Assembly: GCA_011009095.1 (NCBI GenBank)
Contig: VTPC01000803.1
Coordinates: forward strand, 71,517 to 135,516
DNA length: 64,000 bases
DNA from: Ignelater luminosus
Taxonomy: Eukaryota > Arthropoda > Insecta > Coleoptera > Elateridae
Direction of reading: 5' to 3'
Part shown: positions 49,511-61,690 of the stretch, piece by piece
Position numbering within the stretch: the stretch's first letter is position 1
Layout: each line of letters starts with the position of its first letter
Position numbers and translations under genes: made by a program
Notes under the pieces: model-generated
Databases searched by the model: none
Told to the model about the DNA's origin: nothing
What the model saw: the letters and a program-made list of their open reading frames with translations, nothing else

Positions 49511-49864
49511 TGTATCGCGCCATCCCTAGAATATTCTAGAAAAAGTCCCGAACAGTCTCGAACAAGCTGGTCGAATGTGCCGGAGAAATCTCGAACTATC
49601 GAGACTCTTCCACCGTCGAATGTTCCAGAAGGAACGCGAACTTTCTGGGCTCATCAAGAACCACGCGGAAACGAATATATAGCGGCGTTGACCGAGCAGA
49701 AGCCAGTTCTACAGTCAATGTTAAATAGTGATAAATAAATTCTTCTGTGCGTAAATAAATAAATAAGTTAGTGTAAATAAATACTGAAAATAAATTGTAA
49801 TAAATTAAGTAAAAATAAATATTATTAAATATAAATAAACGTTTTATATAAAAAGAACATTACA
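49511..49864 (+). mobile_element. Solo LTR (gypsy-like retrotransposon), 354 bp, fossil
   Basis: It begins TGTATCGCGCC and ends GAACATTACA, i.e. TG...CA, and is flanked by the tetranucleotide ATAT on both sides (49507-49510, 49865-49868). A 4-bp target duplication fits gypsy-type integration. No internal coding part is present, as expected after LTR-LTR recombination. Inside are a TATA-like box (about 49676-49682) and a run of AATAAA motifs. GC is high in the first half. Age cannot be dated from a single LTR. Confidence 0.65.
49529..49630 (+). promoter_or_regulatory. Heat-shock-element-like motifs in the solo LTR
   Basis: GAATATTCTAGAA (49529-49541) and GAATGTTCCAGAA (49618-49630) are both perfect GAAnnTTCnnGAA triplets, the binding pattern of heat-shock factor. 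Several single CGAA half-sites lie between. The TATA-like box is about 45 bp after the second. Confidence 0.5.
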
Positions 49865-50211
49865 ATATCCTTCTTTTAAAACATGTTTTGTAAAAACTTT
49901 TTTGACACTTCATGTCTATGGACTAATTAACGAAGCATGAACCATTATGATAGTATGAACTCATGCAGGAGGTGCATACAATGATTTCAACATGTTTCTT
50001 TATGAAAAAGAATGCATAGCTAGGATTTAGTTCTAGTGCGTTTGCATACAATGAATGAACAGCTTACCTGCTTTGATATTGTAATTGCATGTATATCAAG
50101 ATTATTAAATTTCACAAAGTTGACAATAAAATTTGAGTTAAAAAATATGTCAAAGGCAGTGAAGTTGAATTAGTTAGTATATACTGGAGACTGCCTGATG
50201 AAGTGACTCAT

Positions 50212-50217
50212 TTTTAT
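50212..50217 (-). promoter_or_regulatory. Candidate poly(A) signal of the Diap2-like gene
   Basis: AATAAA on the minus strand about 230 bp after the stop codon. Other sites further on cannot be excluded. Confidence 0.3.
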
Positions 50218-50447
50218 TCGTAATCATTATTATGTACTTTGTTCAACATAATTTTAAATAATTGAAACTAATGTGACCTTTTTTTTACTTAATTAACTAT
50301 TATTAAAATAATGAAAAATAAAATGCAATAACTAATAAATTATCTTTGTTTAATTATAGGGCCAAGAGTATTATTCAATTAACAGAAATATATGTTTCAC
50401 AATAATAAATATCTAAATATTGTATTCTAACTTATAAAAATGACTTG

Positions 50448-53400
50448 TTAAGAGAAAAATGTTCTAACTGTAGCCTTTATAGCAGATCTACAAACAGGAC
50501 AATCTTGTAAATTGGGAGCACAATTTACACAACTAGCTAGATGACCACAAGGCAAAAATACAATTCCAACTTCAATATCCATACAAATTTTACATAATCT
50601 TTCTTCTTTTAATAATCTATTCTCTTCTTCTAATGTAAGTACTTTTCCCAATCTTTGGGTTGAATCACTAGAATTATTTTGCACCGGAGAAGGTTTTGGC
50701 TGCAGTGGCACTGGTTTCTCACTAGGTTGATTTGGTTGCTCGTTTCTATTCAGACTTTGTTCTATAGCATTAGATAAAACTCGTGTTACTTCATCTGAAA
50801 TATGTGTATCTACAGAATCTTCTTCTTCATGCTGAAGATTTAGTGTTGCTTCAATTACAGCATCTGCTGTAGAGAACCCAGTACCAGTTCGCTCTAATTT
50901 TTCTTTAATAGCTTGTTTTACACGACCAACATGAAGTCCAACATTTAAAGCTGTTATTACTTCAGGTGTAAGCATGTGCATCTGTATTTCTCTTTCTGAA
51001 ACTTCTCGACGTTGGAGAGTTCTTGAACATTTTCGAGTTTCTTCATCCTAAAGAAATACAATCTGTATTTTTGGCTTTTTCAATTTATAATTTATTTATT
51101 TAAAGCAAAACACATTTATAAACTATAATAATTGCTCATGAGTGAGAAAGAGCTATGTTGATAAAACTAATTATGTGCATTATGAAATACGAGTAAGGAC
51201 AAAATTAACAAAGAGTTAAATGCTGCAGTGCAAATCATTTTATTACTGTTGGAATAAAAGTGTAAACTGAAATTTTGCAATCTTAAAAGGAACTACTTAA
51301 ACTTTTCTTTAATATTACCTTATTTTAAAATATTAAAGTGCAACTATAATTACTTGATAAACATTTCCCTTTCAAATAAGAACCTTGTTAATCACTGTTT
51401 ATTCAAAATAAACAGCTTACTAATAAAATGGTAGGTGAAACTGATTATATTTTTAGTAATATTTAAAAATCACAGAGTAACAAGAAAAACATTTCAAAGT
51501 AATAAATATTTATAAAGATGCATCAATAACATGAGTCATTCTGTTTTTTTAAAGTTTGAGATATTTCCCATACTTTCTTGTTCATTCAAGAATATCTTGT
51601 AATTAAATTGCTAATGGATATGTATACTACTATAGTTTTGCAATTAAGTCTTGCACAATGTTAAGTAGTTAACCCTTGTAAATGCAATATAAAGCATGAT
51701 GATTGCTCACTTCCTGGCATAGCAATTTCCTGGGAAAGAAGCTACTAAAATACATTTGAAATGAAATTACACTAGAAATGAAATAGAAAAGGAGAAACAA
51801 GTTTACATTTCAGGATTAGTGAATAGAAAAGTAGTGTAATTTGATAGATATTGATTTACAATGTAGAGTAAATTCTAAATTTAGTTATTGGTATTTCTTT
51901 AATTTTGTACATCAGATTTCCCAGTAAAAAAACCAAGAAAAATAATGAAATAAATTCTGAAAACTAAATGAGTTTGAAAAAGTGTTGTATATCATATAAT
52001 TATTAAATTGTACTGATTGGAAAAACAAAATTTAAAACAAGTCTTTCTAGTTTATGCCAACTTTTTGTAGTAGCTTGTAAAACAAACGCTGTCTTTTTGT
52101 TATCAGGTTGTGAAATTGTTTGGATTGTCAAAAATATTGGTAAAGTAGGTCAAACAAATGAATACATAATAAAAAGGATAGTTTTCATTTTAATTTGTGT
52201 TGAGTTAACCAAACTATCTACCTTTCTATATTTTATAGTTTATGGAAAGTATGGAATAAGATTAAAATACAGCCTGGGCCTTATTCTCTAATCTATATTA
52301 GTGCTAATACGATTTACATTACAAGATCTATTTTAAACAGCTCCTTTGAGATGTCCATGCGCACGCGTTTTTTGTCCAATGTCAACAAGCGCGGCACCCA
52401 TCCTCTTATTTTCATTCGACGATCACCTAACACGATTTTATGGACTTTTTCGATGATATCCTCAACGGTTGCTGTTTTTGGCCTTCCCGGACGCGCTTCA
52501 TCAAACACACTCGTACGGCCACGTTTGTACTCTGCCACCCAGTTTTTACGGTGGCGAACGAAGAGATAGACTCCCTGTAGACAGCGTCCAACTTGGCTTT
52601 TATTTCCGTTAGAGTTTGACCCATCAAACGCAAGAATTTTATAACTGAACGATATTCGACTGGCTTCATTCTTTACAAATCATTGACAACGACTGACACA
52701 AACGACTGTCAAACAAAAACTACGCTTCCAAAATTGGTGACATTTTTAGCAGTGCCATCTGAAGAATGGACCATCGTAACTATAAAAGCATTTTGACCTG
52801 TGGCGCCATCTTCATGGTCAGCCTAAACACTTATCAAACCACCCTCGTATTTGTCATTTCTTGACTAACGTACGCAGAATGCTCCAGATTGCTTTTGGTT
52901 TTAGCAAAAGTTTATCAACTTTATTTTTTTTTAAATACTTAAATTAATAATCTGATTCTATTTTAAATTCTGTTTCCGTTGATAGGGGACTTGTGATATT
53001 TTGTTTTAAGATACCCTCAAAAATGCCCAGTTTTCCTAAACAAGATTGATTTACCGAGTAACTGGCAGAAATTTTCAAAAAGATGTCTAATCATGGCTTT
53101 TTTTAGTAGATGTTATTAAGTATTTTTGAAGTTATAACAAAATATCACTAATGACATATCAACAGAAACAAAATTTAAAGCAGAGTCAAATTATTGAAAA
53201 ATATATAAATTAATCTATTTGAAAAAATCAAGTTGACATAACTTCCGCTAAAACCAGAAGTGATCTTGAGTACTCCGCTTAGTTCACAAAAGACAAGTAT
53301 AACATCATTTTAATATTCCAAGTTTCAGAACTCTATTTCAAAGTATAAGAAAATGACAAACTGTTTGCAATTCTCATTGACACCTTGTATAAGCTACTAA

Positions 53401-56400
53401 TAATCTTGTAGCCCTATATTCTCTATGAGTGTTGTCAGATGTTAGCCAAAACCAGTAAATCTGAAATATCAAGTGGAAAATGTTACTTCATCATCTTTCA
53501 TCATAAACAGGGAAAATCCAGTCAGTCAAGAGATTGCTGCTCCAGTGAGAATAATCAGGAAACATGGTGAGACTAGAAAAATAAATGGCAATTCTTGAGG
53601 TGGATGTCCTTGAAAGGTTTCAACTAACAAGAGTGAAGTTCTACAAAGAACAAGTAGGAAACTGAATTCCACTGAATTAACCAATTTATGAACCCAATTA
53701 CTTTGAGCACAGCATAGAACCTTGCGGAATTTAGTAGTTTCACTTGTTGTCGGCGGCTTTGATCTTTGGGTCCAAAATTTTTACTGCACACTGCATACGA
53801 AGCGTTAGTGCGGTTTTTGCAAGATTCATTACAATTGTACGCCACTGTTTACTGAATTTTGTTCAGTGCACTGTCACCACGCGTCGAAAAACACGTAACA
53901 AAATCTTTATCTTAGGGAACGTACTGATTCCGTGAGATTTTTATACTGTGCTTTGGGCAAGAGAATGCTATAACTGAGAAACGTACTTTTTAATGACAAA
54001 TCGATTTTTACCGTTAGTAACCATACTGGAAACTAATATGTAAGATTTTCATTTAAAGAGTTTTCTCTGAAATGCTTACTTTCCACAATAAAACATCCAT
54101 TATCTGTCATGAAGTTGCATGTCTGCCACTGGGATTTGAAAGCCAAAGTTTGTTTTTGGAACTATGAATGCTGCCAAATTTTTGGAGATCTTAAAATTTG
54201 AAATGTTGCCAAATATAATACTGCTATTTTGAAAAGAAGAATTCATTTTTCTAGATGGCAAAGCTCCTTGTCCTTGAGTAAAGACAAATAGTCTTGGTTC
54301 CTACCATACCAAGAGATTGAACTGGCCTCCTCAATCTCTAGATCTTAATCCAATGGAGAACTTGTGGCAGAAGATATCTTACCATCCAAGACAAAGTTAA
54401 CCACAAAGTCTGAGCTAATAGAAGTTTTCAATTTTATTGTATGTCCAAGTGGAAATTTGTTTGCACTTGTTCTCAGTTAAATTTAAATAAAGCTCAACTC
54501 CATGGATACAATTATCAAAAAAAAAAAAAAAGATTGTATGCATGAAGTTTAAACTCTGGTTAAATTTAACTGAGACCCATGCAAATGCCACCAAAGAGGT
54601 GTAAATAAGTAATACAAAGTAAGGGTTAGCCTATCTAATATTAGTATACTGATTCTAAATAACAGTCATTGTTGATACAACTTATAAAAGTTTTAAGATT
54701 TTGTACCTTCCACACATCCAATTAGTAAAACAACTTACTTTCTGCAAAAAAAACACCAAAATTAAACTGTCCAAGATTTGAAAATTGACTTGTTTGGGAA
54801 TAACACGAGGACGACTTACAGTGAAGATCCTACTGGATCTTCCTCCACTGGGCTTTGTGATATAAGGAGAAGCAAAAAGATCTTTTCGCAAACCCCAGAA
54901 TGCAGGTAACCTGAAAACCACAAACTTAAGCCACTGCTCAATCTGGAAAAGGATAGTTGCCCTTGTCTTTGACATGAGTTCAGACTATGCTACTTCAGTA
55001 ACACATCTAGACAAAAACTTACAAGTAACCATTGAAAGAGAAATCTGGAACAATACTAAGCAAACTATGCCATCTGATGAACTGATTTGGTTTACAGACG
55101 CATCAAAGATTTTGGAAGGTGCAGGAACAGGAATTTATAAAAAAATTTATGAAACCGAAAATGGAGACGTCGAAACGCCTTCGTGCGCTGTATGCCTTGG
55201 TAGACCAAAGAACAGTCAAGCTGATATATGTACTAGAGCACAGCAAACATGAAGACAATGACGAAGCTGATCATGTAACCAAACTGGGTTAGGAAAATTC
55301 ATTTTCTGAAAGACAGGTGGCTCTAGGAATATTTGAGTATTTCCTTAAAAAAGTTACATAGATCAAAGGACAGTGATCCCAACCGTCTAGCAATTTTATG
55401 TTGTCAATGTGATAACTTGCTACTTGCTCATGGACAGGGAAAAATCATCAACCAACACATGGCGTTAAACTTCGTCAAAATGTATCGAAATAGAGGAGGA
55501 GAGGGCGATTATCGCTATAACCAACGCTGCCAGAGCTGGAATAAATTTCCAAATCTGAAGATATTTTTGTTTTTGTTTCTAACACAACAGTGTGATCACC
55601 CTCACGACGACGGAGTTTTCCTCCATATCCATAAACAGGTCGTCCTATACATTTCCCTCAAAGAGTTCGATCACAAATGCTTACCAATATCGAGAAATAC
55701 GCACCTTCAAGACATCTTCAAAATTACGTCACGGCAATCAATTTTTAACGATTTCCTGATTTCTAACATACAGGGTCGCTAAAAAGTATGGAAACACGCT
55801 GTCCCCGCAAAAACGGTAAGAGATAAACAAATGAAATTTGGAAAGCTTAAAGTAGGTATTTTTTGCCATGGTTTACGAGGAGAGTTAAGATCAAATCTTC
55901 AATTGTTTTTTCGTACGGCCGCCATAGCGTAGCGTGTTTTCATACTTTTTAGCGACCCTGTAAATTGTTATAAAATAATGAAAATAACATTACGTTAATG
56001 TAACCTTAATCTTTTCAATCACAAATGGCTGCTAATAGGAAGACCTATCTATCACAGCACATCAGCATTATTTACGGACCTTGGTTTTTCTGCAATATGT
56101 GTCCAGGAAACAAATGGAAAAATTCTTTTTATCAATTTCTCAGAAAACTTGTTTATAAAATTTTATACTTGATCGAAAATTTCCAATAACAGAAATAAAT
56201 TTTGATTATTATCAACTATAATAAAGCAAACTCGAAAAAACAATATTTTTCCATTAAAAAGCGACTAAGTTGTAAATTGACTCAAAATTTTTAATTTATC
56301 CCCAATAAATTCCCACTTTTTTAAAGTCCTCACTAATTTTCCCACAAAGTTCAAAAATCCACAACTTGGGGAAAAATCTCCATACCTGGCAACACTGCAT

Positions 56401-58801
56401 TACTCACTCAATTTTCTTTTTGTACCTCCTTGGAAAGCCCTGCACGGACCGAAATTTTCAGGCCCGACCCGACTAGAGGCAAACTTAATACAGCTCGAAA
56501 AAATCCCGATAACTTCTTGATCAGCCTGTGAGGTCTGGCGGTTCTAGAAGCCTGATAGACTTGAGAAGTCCAAAAGGCGCGACAGACCCGTATGGCCCGA
56601 CAGGGCCGAGAGGTCCAACTGACCAGACGTAGATCCAAAAAATCCAATAAATTTGAAAAAGTAAGTTTGAAACATCTGAAAGGTAATTTCTTACAATTTC
56701 TTTTAATGAGAATTTTCGATATTTTGGTAAATAATACATCCAAAAGTCAACATATCTGTACACAACTTTTGAAGACTGATTACTCTGTAACAAGACGAAT
56801 TGATCATAAATTTCATTTAGAAATGTCACCAGAAATTTATCTTATCAGTTTGTTGGTAGGTATTATTTATTAACATCCTGTATACAGTTTTATAAATTAC
56901 TTTTTAATTAATTTAGTTAATAATTGAACTTTTGCGTTTCTACAGCTTATCAATCCTTTTGAGTGTATCTTTTTGAATTTAATTTTAATAGATTATTTGT
57001 GACAAACATTTCCATTAAACAAATCACATACTTTAAAAGCAGCATTTAATTACGAATAAAATACTAATTATTCATACAGATTTTTAAAAACTTGCATCTC
57101 AAACTAAAATAGTTAAAACAGAAACCAAATTTTTAAAATAGTAACTAATAGTGAGTTACTTTTAAAAAGTGAGCTTATGGAAGCCCTGCGATACCACCAT
57201 CTTATTTGTTAACATTTAAAACCTATGTACACCAAATTTCAACAAAATTACATCAGTAGTCTTCAAGTAGTGGTAGAAAATAGAAATTACCTTTGAAAGC
57301 CTCAAACTTCTTAAGGAAGTAATCTTGCTTATTGGAAGCTCAGCTCAATTGATTTATGTCCCAGAATTTATTCCAATGCACATTAATTTTGAAGGTATAC
57401 ATTTTTTACAATTTGAACAATTTTAAATGTTGTCATTTGAGCCATGAAGAACAACTTACTCACCAACAAGTTTGCGTAATGTAGTGGTTTGCATATTTAC
57501 AGCGCATTTTATTATTGTTCCAAGATTCAAATTGAATGTACACAATCATCTTTTACATTTGTTAAATTTTTTATTATGTTTTTAGCTATTCTAAAGACAA
57601 CTGTTTTATAATTCCGTACATTTGTTTCTAACAGCATTCTTCCTAACAAACATTCTAAAGCAGCTTTAACTAAAGCAACTCAATCACTTTCTCAGACCTC
57701 AAAATTAAATTAGCTACTTTTGGTATAACAGCCTTATTTTAGAATTGAAAATTATAAGTATACTTAATTTATAAAGTTTATATTAGGTACAATATATTGA
57801 AATAAATTATTTAATTTACTTACTGAATTTTCAGCAACGCCAGTTTCAAAAGCACAAGCTGCAATGAAATCTCTTCCTTTAACTAACTGAACATAAGCAC
57901 ATTTTGGAAACCATCGAGCATGTTCTGTCCATGGATCATCTTGTGGGTCCCAATGTCTGAGACCACCATCACAGTGAAAACAGCGCACTTGATCCCCAGA
58001 ACCCTCATAATAAAATCCAGCCTGTGCAAGTGCATCTGGGGTCTGAATTAAGTCATCTGGCCATGATGCAAAAGTACGTAATCTTGATTCTAAAGTTGCA
58101 TATTTACTTTTCTTTGGGCCTCTATGAGCATTAATACCAAGTTCCTGTAAGTTATTTTGAGATATTATACTTAAATTTGATAATGGTGGATTTCTATTAG
58201 TATTTCCGTTTTCAGGTTCTTCTAAAGCTAAACGCTCTAAACGAGGGTTTATTACTGACTGCACAAAACTACACCTTGGAAAGTGTCGTTTGTGTTCTCG
58301 ATCAGGATCATCACCAACTTCCCAAGATACAACAATTCCATCACAGAATGCACACTTTGTTTTATCCCTTTCCCTTAGATAATAAAACCCTGCTCTTGCT
58401 AGATTTTCTGGAGTTACTATATGTGAAACTGGCCAATTTTCAAAACTTTGCAATCTTACTGCTTCATGCATAAGAGAATGCGAGTTGGATGGAGAATCCA
58501 CAGAGTCTGGAGTTGATACGATTACATTTTCTGTATGGCTAGTTGATTGTGATATGTTAGGAACATTCCCCGAGGTAGACGGATCGATTACAAAAGGGCA
58601 ATTGGGTCTTAATTGTCTGTGACGAGCCATCACTTGGTCTCCATAATTCCATTCTGAAATTTGAAGACCACAGCAAAAACACTCGACTGTCAAATTTTGA
58701 TGCAGTGAATAAAATCCCGCCTTTGCTATTCTAATTGGGCTCACCACAGCATCAGCTGGCCAGGTTGTAAATGTTTGCAGACGATTTTCTTCGATATTCA
58801 T
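50448..58801 (-). CDS. Diap2: Diap2/cIAP-like inhibitor of apoptosis (3 BIR, UBA, RING)
   Basis: Exon 1 is 57824-58801 (326 codons) and exon 2 is 50448-51047. The 6776-bp intron has consensus ends (TCA/GTAAGT and TTCTTTAG/GATGAA), phase 0, giving 525 residues. BIR1 (residues 5-71) has C41, C44, H61, C68. BIR2 (112-178) has C150, C153, H170, C177. BIR3 (236-302) has C274, C277, H294, C301. Each follows C-x2-C-x16-H-x6-C. A UBA-like helical domain lies at about 352-398 and a C3HC4 RING at 478-512 (C478, C481, C493, H495, C499, C502, C509, C512). The order matches Drosophila Diap2 and vertebrate cIAPs without the CARD. Diap2 restrains caspases and, as a RING E3 ligase, makes K63-linked chains in the Imd NF-kB pathway. 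It acts in the cytosol. The start ATG sits directly before BIR1. Other members of the BIRC2/3/4 group are possible names. Confidence 0.93.
52330..52849 (-). mobile_element. Truncated mariner element in the Diap2 intron
   Basis: The 5' end (TACGAGGGTGGTTTGATAAG, read on the minus strand from about 52849) looks like a mariner terminus and lies 180 bp before a transposase start at 52669. The protein begins EYRSVIKFLRLMGQTLTEIK and later shows EYKRGRTSV and GRPKTATVEDIIEKV, the mariner helix-turn-helix region and linker. There is a frameshift after FATVK, a deletion of about 30 codons after DRRMKIR (joining to GWVPRLL), and the entire catalytic half and 3' TIR are missing. Same strand as the host gene. 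Dead. Confidence 0.8.
53516..54450 (+). mobile_element. Strongly decayed Tc1-like transposase in the Diap2 intron
   Basis: Fragments in Tc1 order on the plus strand: a linker-like GETRKINGNS at 53570, then VLFNDKSIFTVSNHTG (for VLFSDES) near 53985, LKCLLSTIKH at about 54070, MSATGI at 54119, TMNAAKFLEILKFEMLPNI at about 54165, DGKAPCP (for DNAPCH) at 54255, and LNWPPQSLDLNPMENLWQKI at about 54312-54375, followed by KTKLTTKSELIEVFN. Many stops and frameshifts separate the pieces. The middle (53650-53960) is not recognisable. It is antisense to the host gene and old. Confidence 0.65.
54822..55360 (+). mobile_element. LINE (non-LTR retrotransposon) RNase H fragment
   Basis: KILLDLPPLGFVI, GEAKRSFRKP and then LIWFTDASKILEGAGTGIYK are the end of the reverse transcriptase thumb/connection and the start of an RNase H domain as in I, R1, Loa and Jockey-type LINEs. 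After a frameshift, ALVDQRTVKLIYVLEHS and EDNDEADHVTKLG carry the last RNase H Asp, and the typical tail (PALGI-like VALGIFEYFLKK) follows. Antisense to the host gene, with only about 180 codons left and no upstream endonuclease or reverse-transcriptase core. Confidence 0.65.
55441..55475 (+). repeat. Short dispersed repeat shared with the Diap2 upstream region
   Basis: AATCATCAACCAACACATGG followed by CGTTAAACTTCGT recurs at 59046-59080 as AATCATCAACCAGCAGATGG followed by CGTTAAATTTTGT, same strand. A CTGCCAGAG-type block follows at different distances (55532 and 59098). Confidence 0.45.
55771..55960. mobile_element. 190-bp MITE in the Diap2 intron
   Basis: Termini CAGGGTCGCTAAAAAGTATG and its inverted copy (about 28 bp, one mismatch) are flanked by TA (55769-55770, 55961-55962). 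Non-coding, Tc1/mariner-type. Confidence 0.85.
56450..56630. repeat. GC-rich degenerate repeat of GGCCCGAC type
   Basis: CAGGCCCGACCCGAC, ATGGCCCGACAGGGCCG and relatives give a 180-bp GC-rich island in the intron. On the minus strand it yields a chance Gly-Pro-rich frame. It is probably the remnant of a GC-rich transposon terminus. Confidence 0.4.
56880..57823. other. Remaining intron sequence of the Diap2-like gene
   Basis: AT-rich, no domain or repeat recognised, ending at the GTAAGT donor on the minus strand. Confidence 0.4.
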
Positions 58802-59200
58802 GTTGATGAATTTTTCTAGGTTAGGTGTTTCATAATGGAGTTGCTGTCAACAGTAGTGCGCATTTTTACATTTCATTTTTAAATCATATTTAATTTTTTT
58901 TTGTTCGTGCGCCATGAGATATGTTTAATTTTTATGAAACGAAAACGAAAAAACGAAAAGTGAAGACCCTTAATAATTTTGACAAATATTGACAACCCAC
59001 ACTCGTCAGTCGTCACCACTCACCACAGATGATTTAATTGGTGGAAATCATCAACCAGCAGATGGCGTTAAATTTTGTACAAAGGTTACAAGCACTGTTG
59101 CCAGAGTTAGCAAAAGATTTGCAGATCTGTTCACTGTTCACTCCAATAGATGTCGTACCCTAGTGTCTCGTTCTGGTATTTCTAAGACAGTATATTTACT
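58802..59200 (-). promoter_or_regulatory. Probable 5' region of the Diap2-like gene
   Basis: An acceptor-like CACCTAACCTAG lies just before the ATG context, so a non-coding first exon is possible. The segment 59040-59110 carries a repeat that is also in the gene's own intron. No core promoter motif was chosen with confidence. Confidence 0.25.
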
Positions 59201-59299
59201 GCATGTGTTCAGGAGCAGTAATCAGACTTACGCGCTGCTCTCAGCAAGAAAAGTGTTTTTAGAAGTACTGCCTTTGCGTTTATGACAGACATTTGGTGT

Positions 59300-61549
59300 C
59301 GATTATCCAGGAACCTTTCATCGAGAGCGCTTTTAATTGCTTTTTGCCCCTGAGCACAAGGATTGCTAAGCTACTTTCTAAGGATTTCCCAATATCATCC
59401 AATTTTTCCGCACAAAAATATGCAACAGCTTCAAAACATTATCTGGAAGAAAAATGCTGGAAAATTGGTATACTTGTGCGTTTTGATGTGTAAAACAAAA
59501 TATTAATTTTGAAACCTTCAATTATTGCTTTTAGCCGACACCAATGTCGATGATAAATGCCAAAATTCAATTTTTTAAGTATATTTCAATTTGGGTGCAT
59601 CATAGGACCAAAAGGCTTTCCATGGTTTAAACGTATCTTTACACTAGTTTTTGAATATGCTGTCTTAGATTACTCTGTACTGGCTGTCCCCCATGTCTGT
59701 TTCAGACACTGGGGTGCTCCCTTGTTTGTCTCGAAGTCAGAGGTCCTGGTTTTGTGCAGAAATAATATGGCCACCTTATATTTATGTAACCACAGAAAAT
59801 AAAAAAGTGGCTTGCTTTAGTAGTTCGCTATTTTGAACAAGCTTCTAGCTCAAACTCAGATATGATCCCTGGTAAAATTTTTATTAGCTCTTATAGAGGG
59901 AACCTAACCAAATTTCAATTCCTTTACACTGTGTGTTGAAATAGGTAATTAAAAACCCTTTCAAATAAGAACTGAAAATGGAGATGGAATCTTTATGTCA
60001 AGATAAATTAAATATCGATGTGTGCAAATTTTTCTTTTTCACTTTAAATAAAAAAAAGCTAAAGTGGACTAGGGTAACATTTAATCTTTATGAACATTTA
60101 AAATTACATTGTGGAAAAGTGTAAGAAAAGGAAAAATTCTGGTTTAATGATGGCAATTCTAATCCAAAATATTTGTAAAAATTCTCCCACATTTTAATTC
60201 TCCTTGTCAGTTATGATAAGATGTTCAACTCTTTGTCAGATATTTAAAGTAGACTAAGCAGACTGAAATTTTTTTGAAGAGACTGCATTTGTTTTTGTAT
60301 TTATCTCTCCGCTCCCCCCTCCTTTTCCTCTCATAGTATTTGTGCAAACAAGCTTGTCATAACTTAAACATTACTATACACTTGTTGCTAAATTTGAATA
60401 TGACATAGAAAGCACTAAATATGATTTGAATCAATTTGAGTATTCATTGCCATCTATCCCCCCCCCCCCATTTCATTTATGCCAATTATTTCAAATACAC
60501 TCTGTATAACGTAAGTAAAAAAAAACCAAAGCGCAGAAAACCAATATGAATCTATAAATGCATGTTCACTTATTCCATCATGTAATTAACTCATTTGTTT
60601 GGAAACACAAATATTTAACAAAATCAAAACCCCAAAGCTGAATGACTTGATTCTTTTTAGGCATCTTGAGTCAAATGTTAAGTTTGATTTGAAAAGACTT
60701 CTCTCTGGCCCAGAATAATTTCAGAAAGAAACTTCTTTTTTGGTTTTAGGAAAGAGAAAAATATGTTTTGATACTTAGCTTCTCTATTTAACTGCATACT
60801 TCTAGCTGTAATGCATGTAAAAGTGCCCATCATAAAAACTTGTATTGAAGACAATTTTAAGAATCTAAAACTAAATCAAGGCTTCCAGTATTGTCCAAGA
60901 CCAGTAAGCTGCACCTAAAGTTGAAGACATTTATTATATCTTTTGTATTACTAACTCCAAATAATAAAGATTCTATTTTGAATCAATCCATTTATAACTT
61001 TTTATCATATTCGTCATAATATTATAATTTATTTCAGATACCTACAGGTTATTATTATGGAAGCAATATATAAAATTACATTCCTCCTATAAAAACTTTA
61101 ATGACCTACTTACAAGAACTGTAGTACAATCATCTTTAGTGTTCCAGGCTGAAAGGTTAAAATCTGGCAATATGCATACATTGAACTGATTTCATTGAAA
61201 AATTACAGTAGATGTGCCATATAGTAAATTCCAGCCTTAAAAGATTATTGACTATATTATATTAGGAAACATTGTCCTGTTGTTGTAGTAATGATATTAA
61301 TTTTTTGTTGCACTTTAAAAATGCTTTTTGAACTTTTGGTTCTAAAATGCTAACTAACGATACTGTCTTTTACTAATCGAATATATTGTGTGATGTCAGT
61401 TACAGCATATGAGATGAATTATACTCTACTACAGGCCTTGAACAAGATAAGCAGTGCTACAATTTGGAGTGCACGTGCAGGCAAATGGCAGATTGTTTGC
61501 TTGTGGTTGTCAAGTGTAGGTCGCCTTGTTGTATAGATTAGTTTAAAAA
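59300..61549. other. Intergenic spacer between Diap2-like and ABCF1
   Basis: No gene supported. A poly-C run (about 60459-60470) and an isolated terminus-like CACTCTGTATAACG (near 60499) are the only structured items. The frame at 59557-59802 has no motif. Confidence 0.35.
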
Positions 61550-61690
61550 CCTTCTAATAAGCAAGCAGCGGCAGAGATTAGTTGATGCATTATGGTGACG
61601 TAATTACATCAGTGGTGCCATGTTAGCTAAGGTATGCATGCATGTAAGGTGTATAAAGGTAAAGGACATCTAGATCCATCAAGCCACAGA
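61550..61690 (-). repeat. Dispersed repeat, copy 2
   Basis: Its reverse complement has TTTACCTTTATACACCTTAC, CTGATGTAATTACGTCACCA and ACTAATCTCTGCCGCTGCTT, matching 49330-49465 in order and spacing. Confidence 0.55.

Noticed and set aside
56408-56829. Collagen-like Gly-Pro frame on the minus strand
   Set aside because: Only about seven irregular Gly-Pro turns, produced by the GGCCCGAC-type repeat; the rest of the frame is AT-driven.
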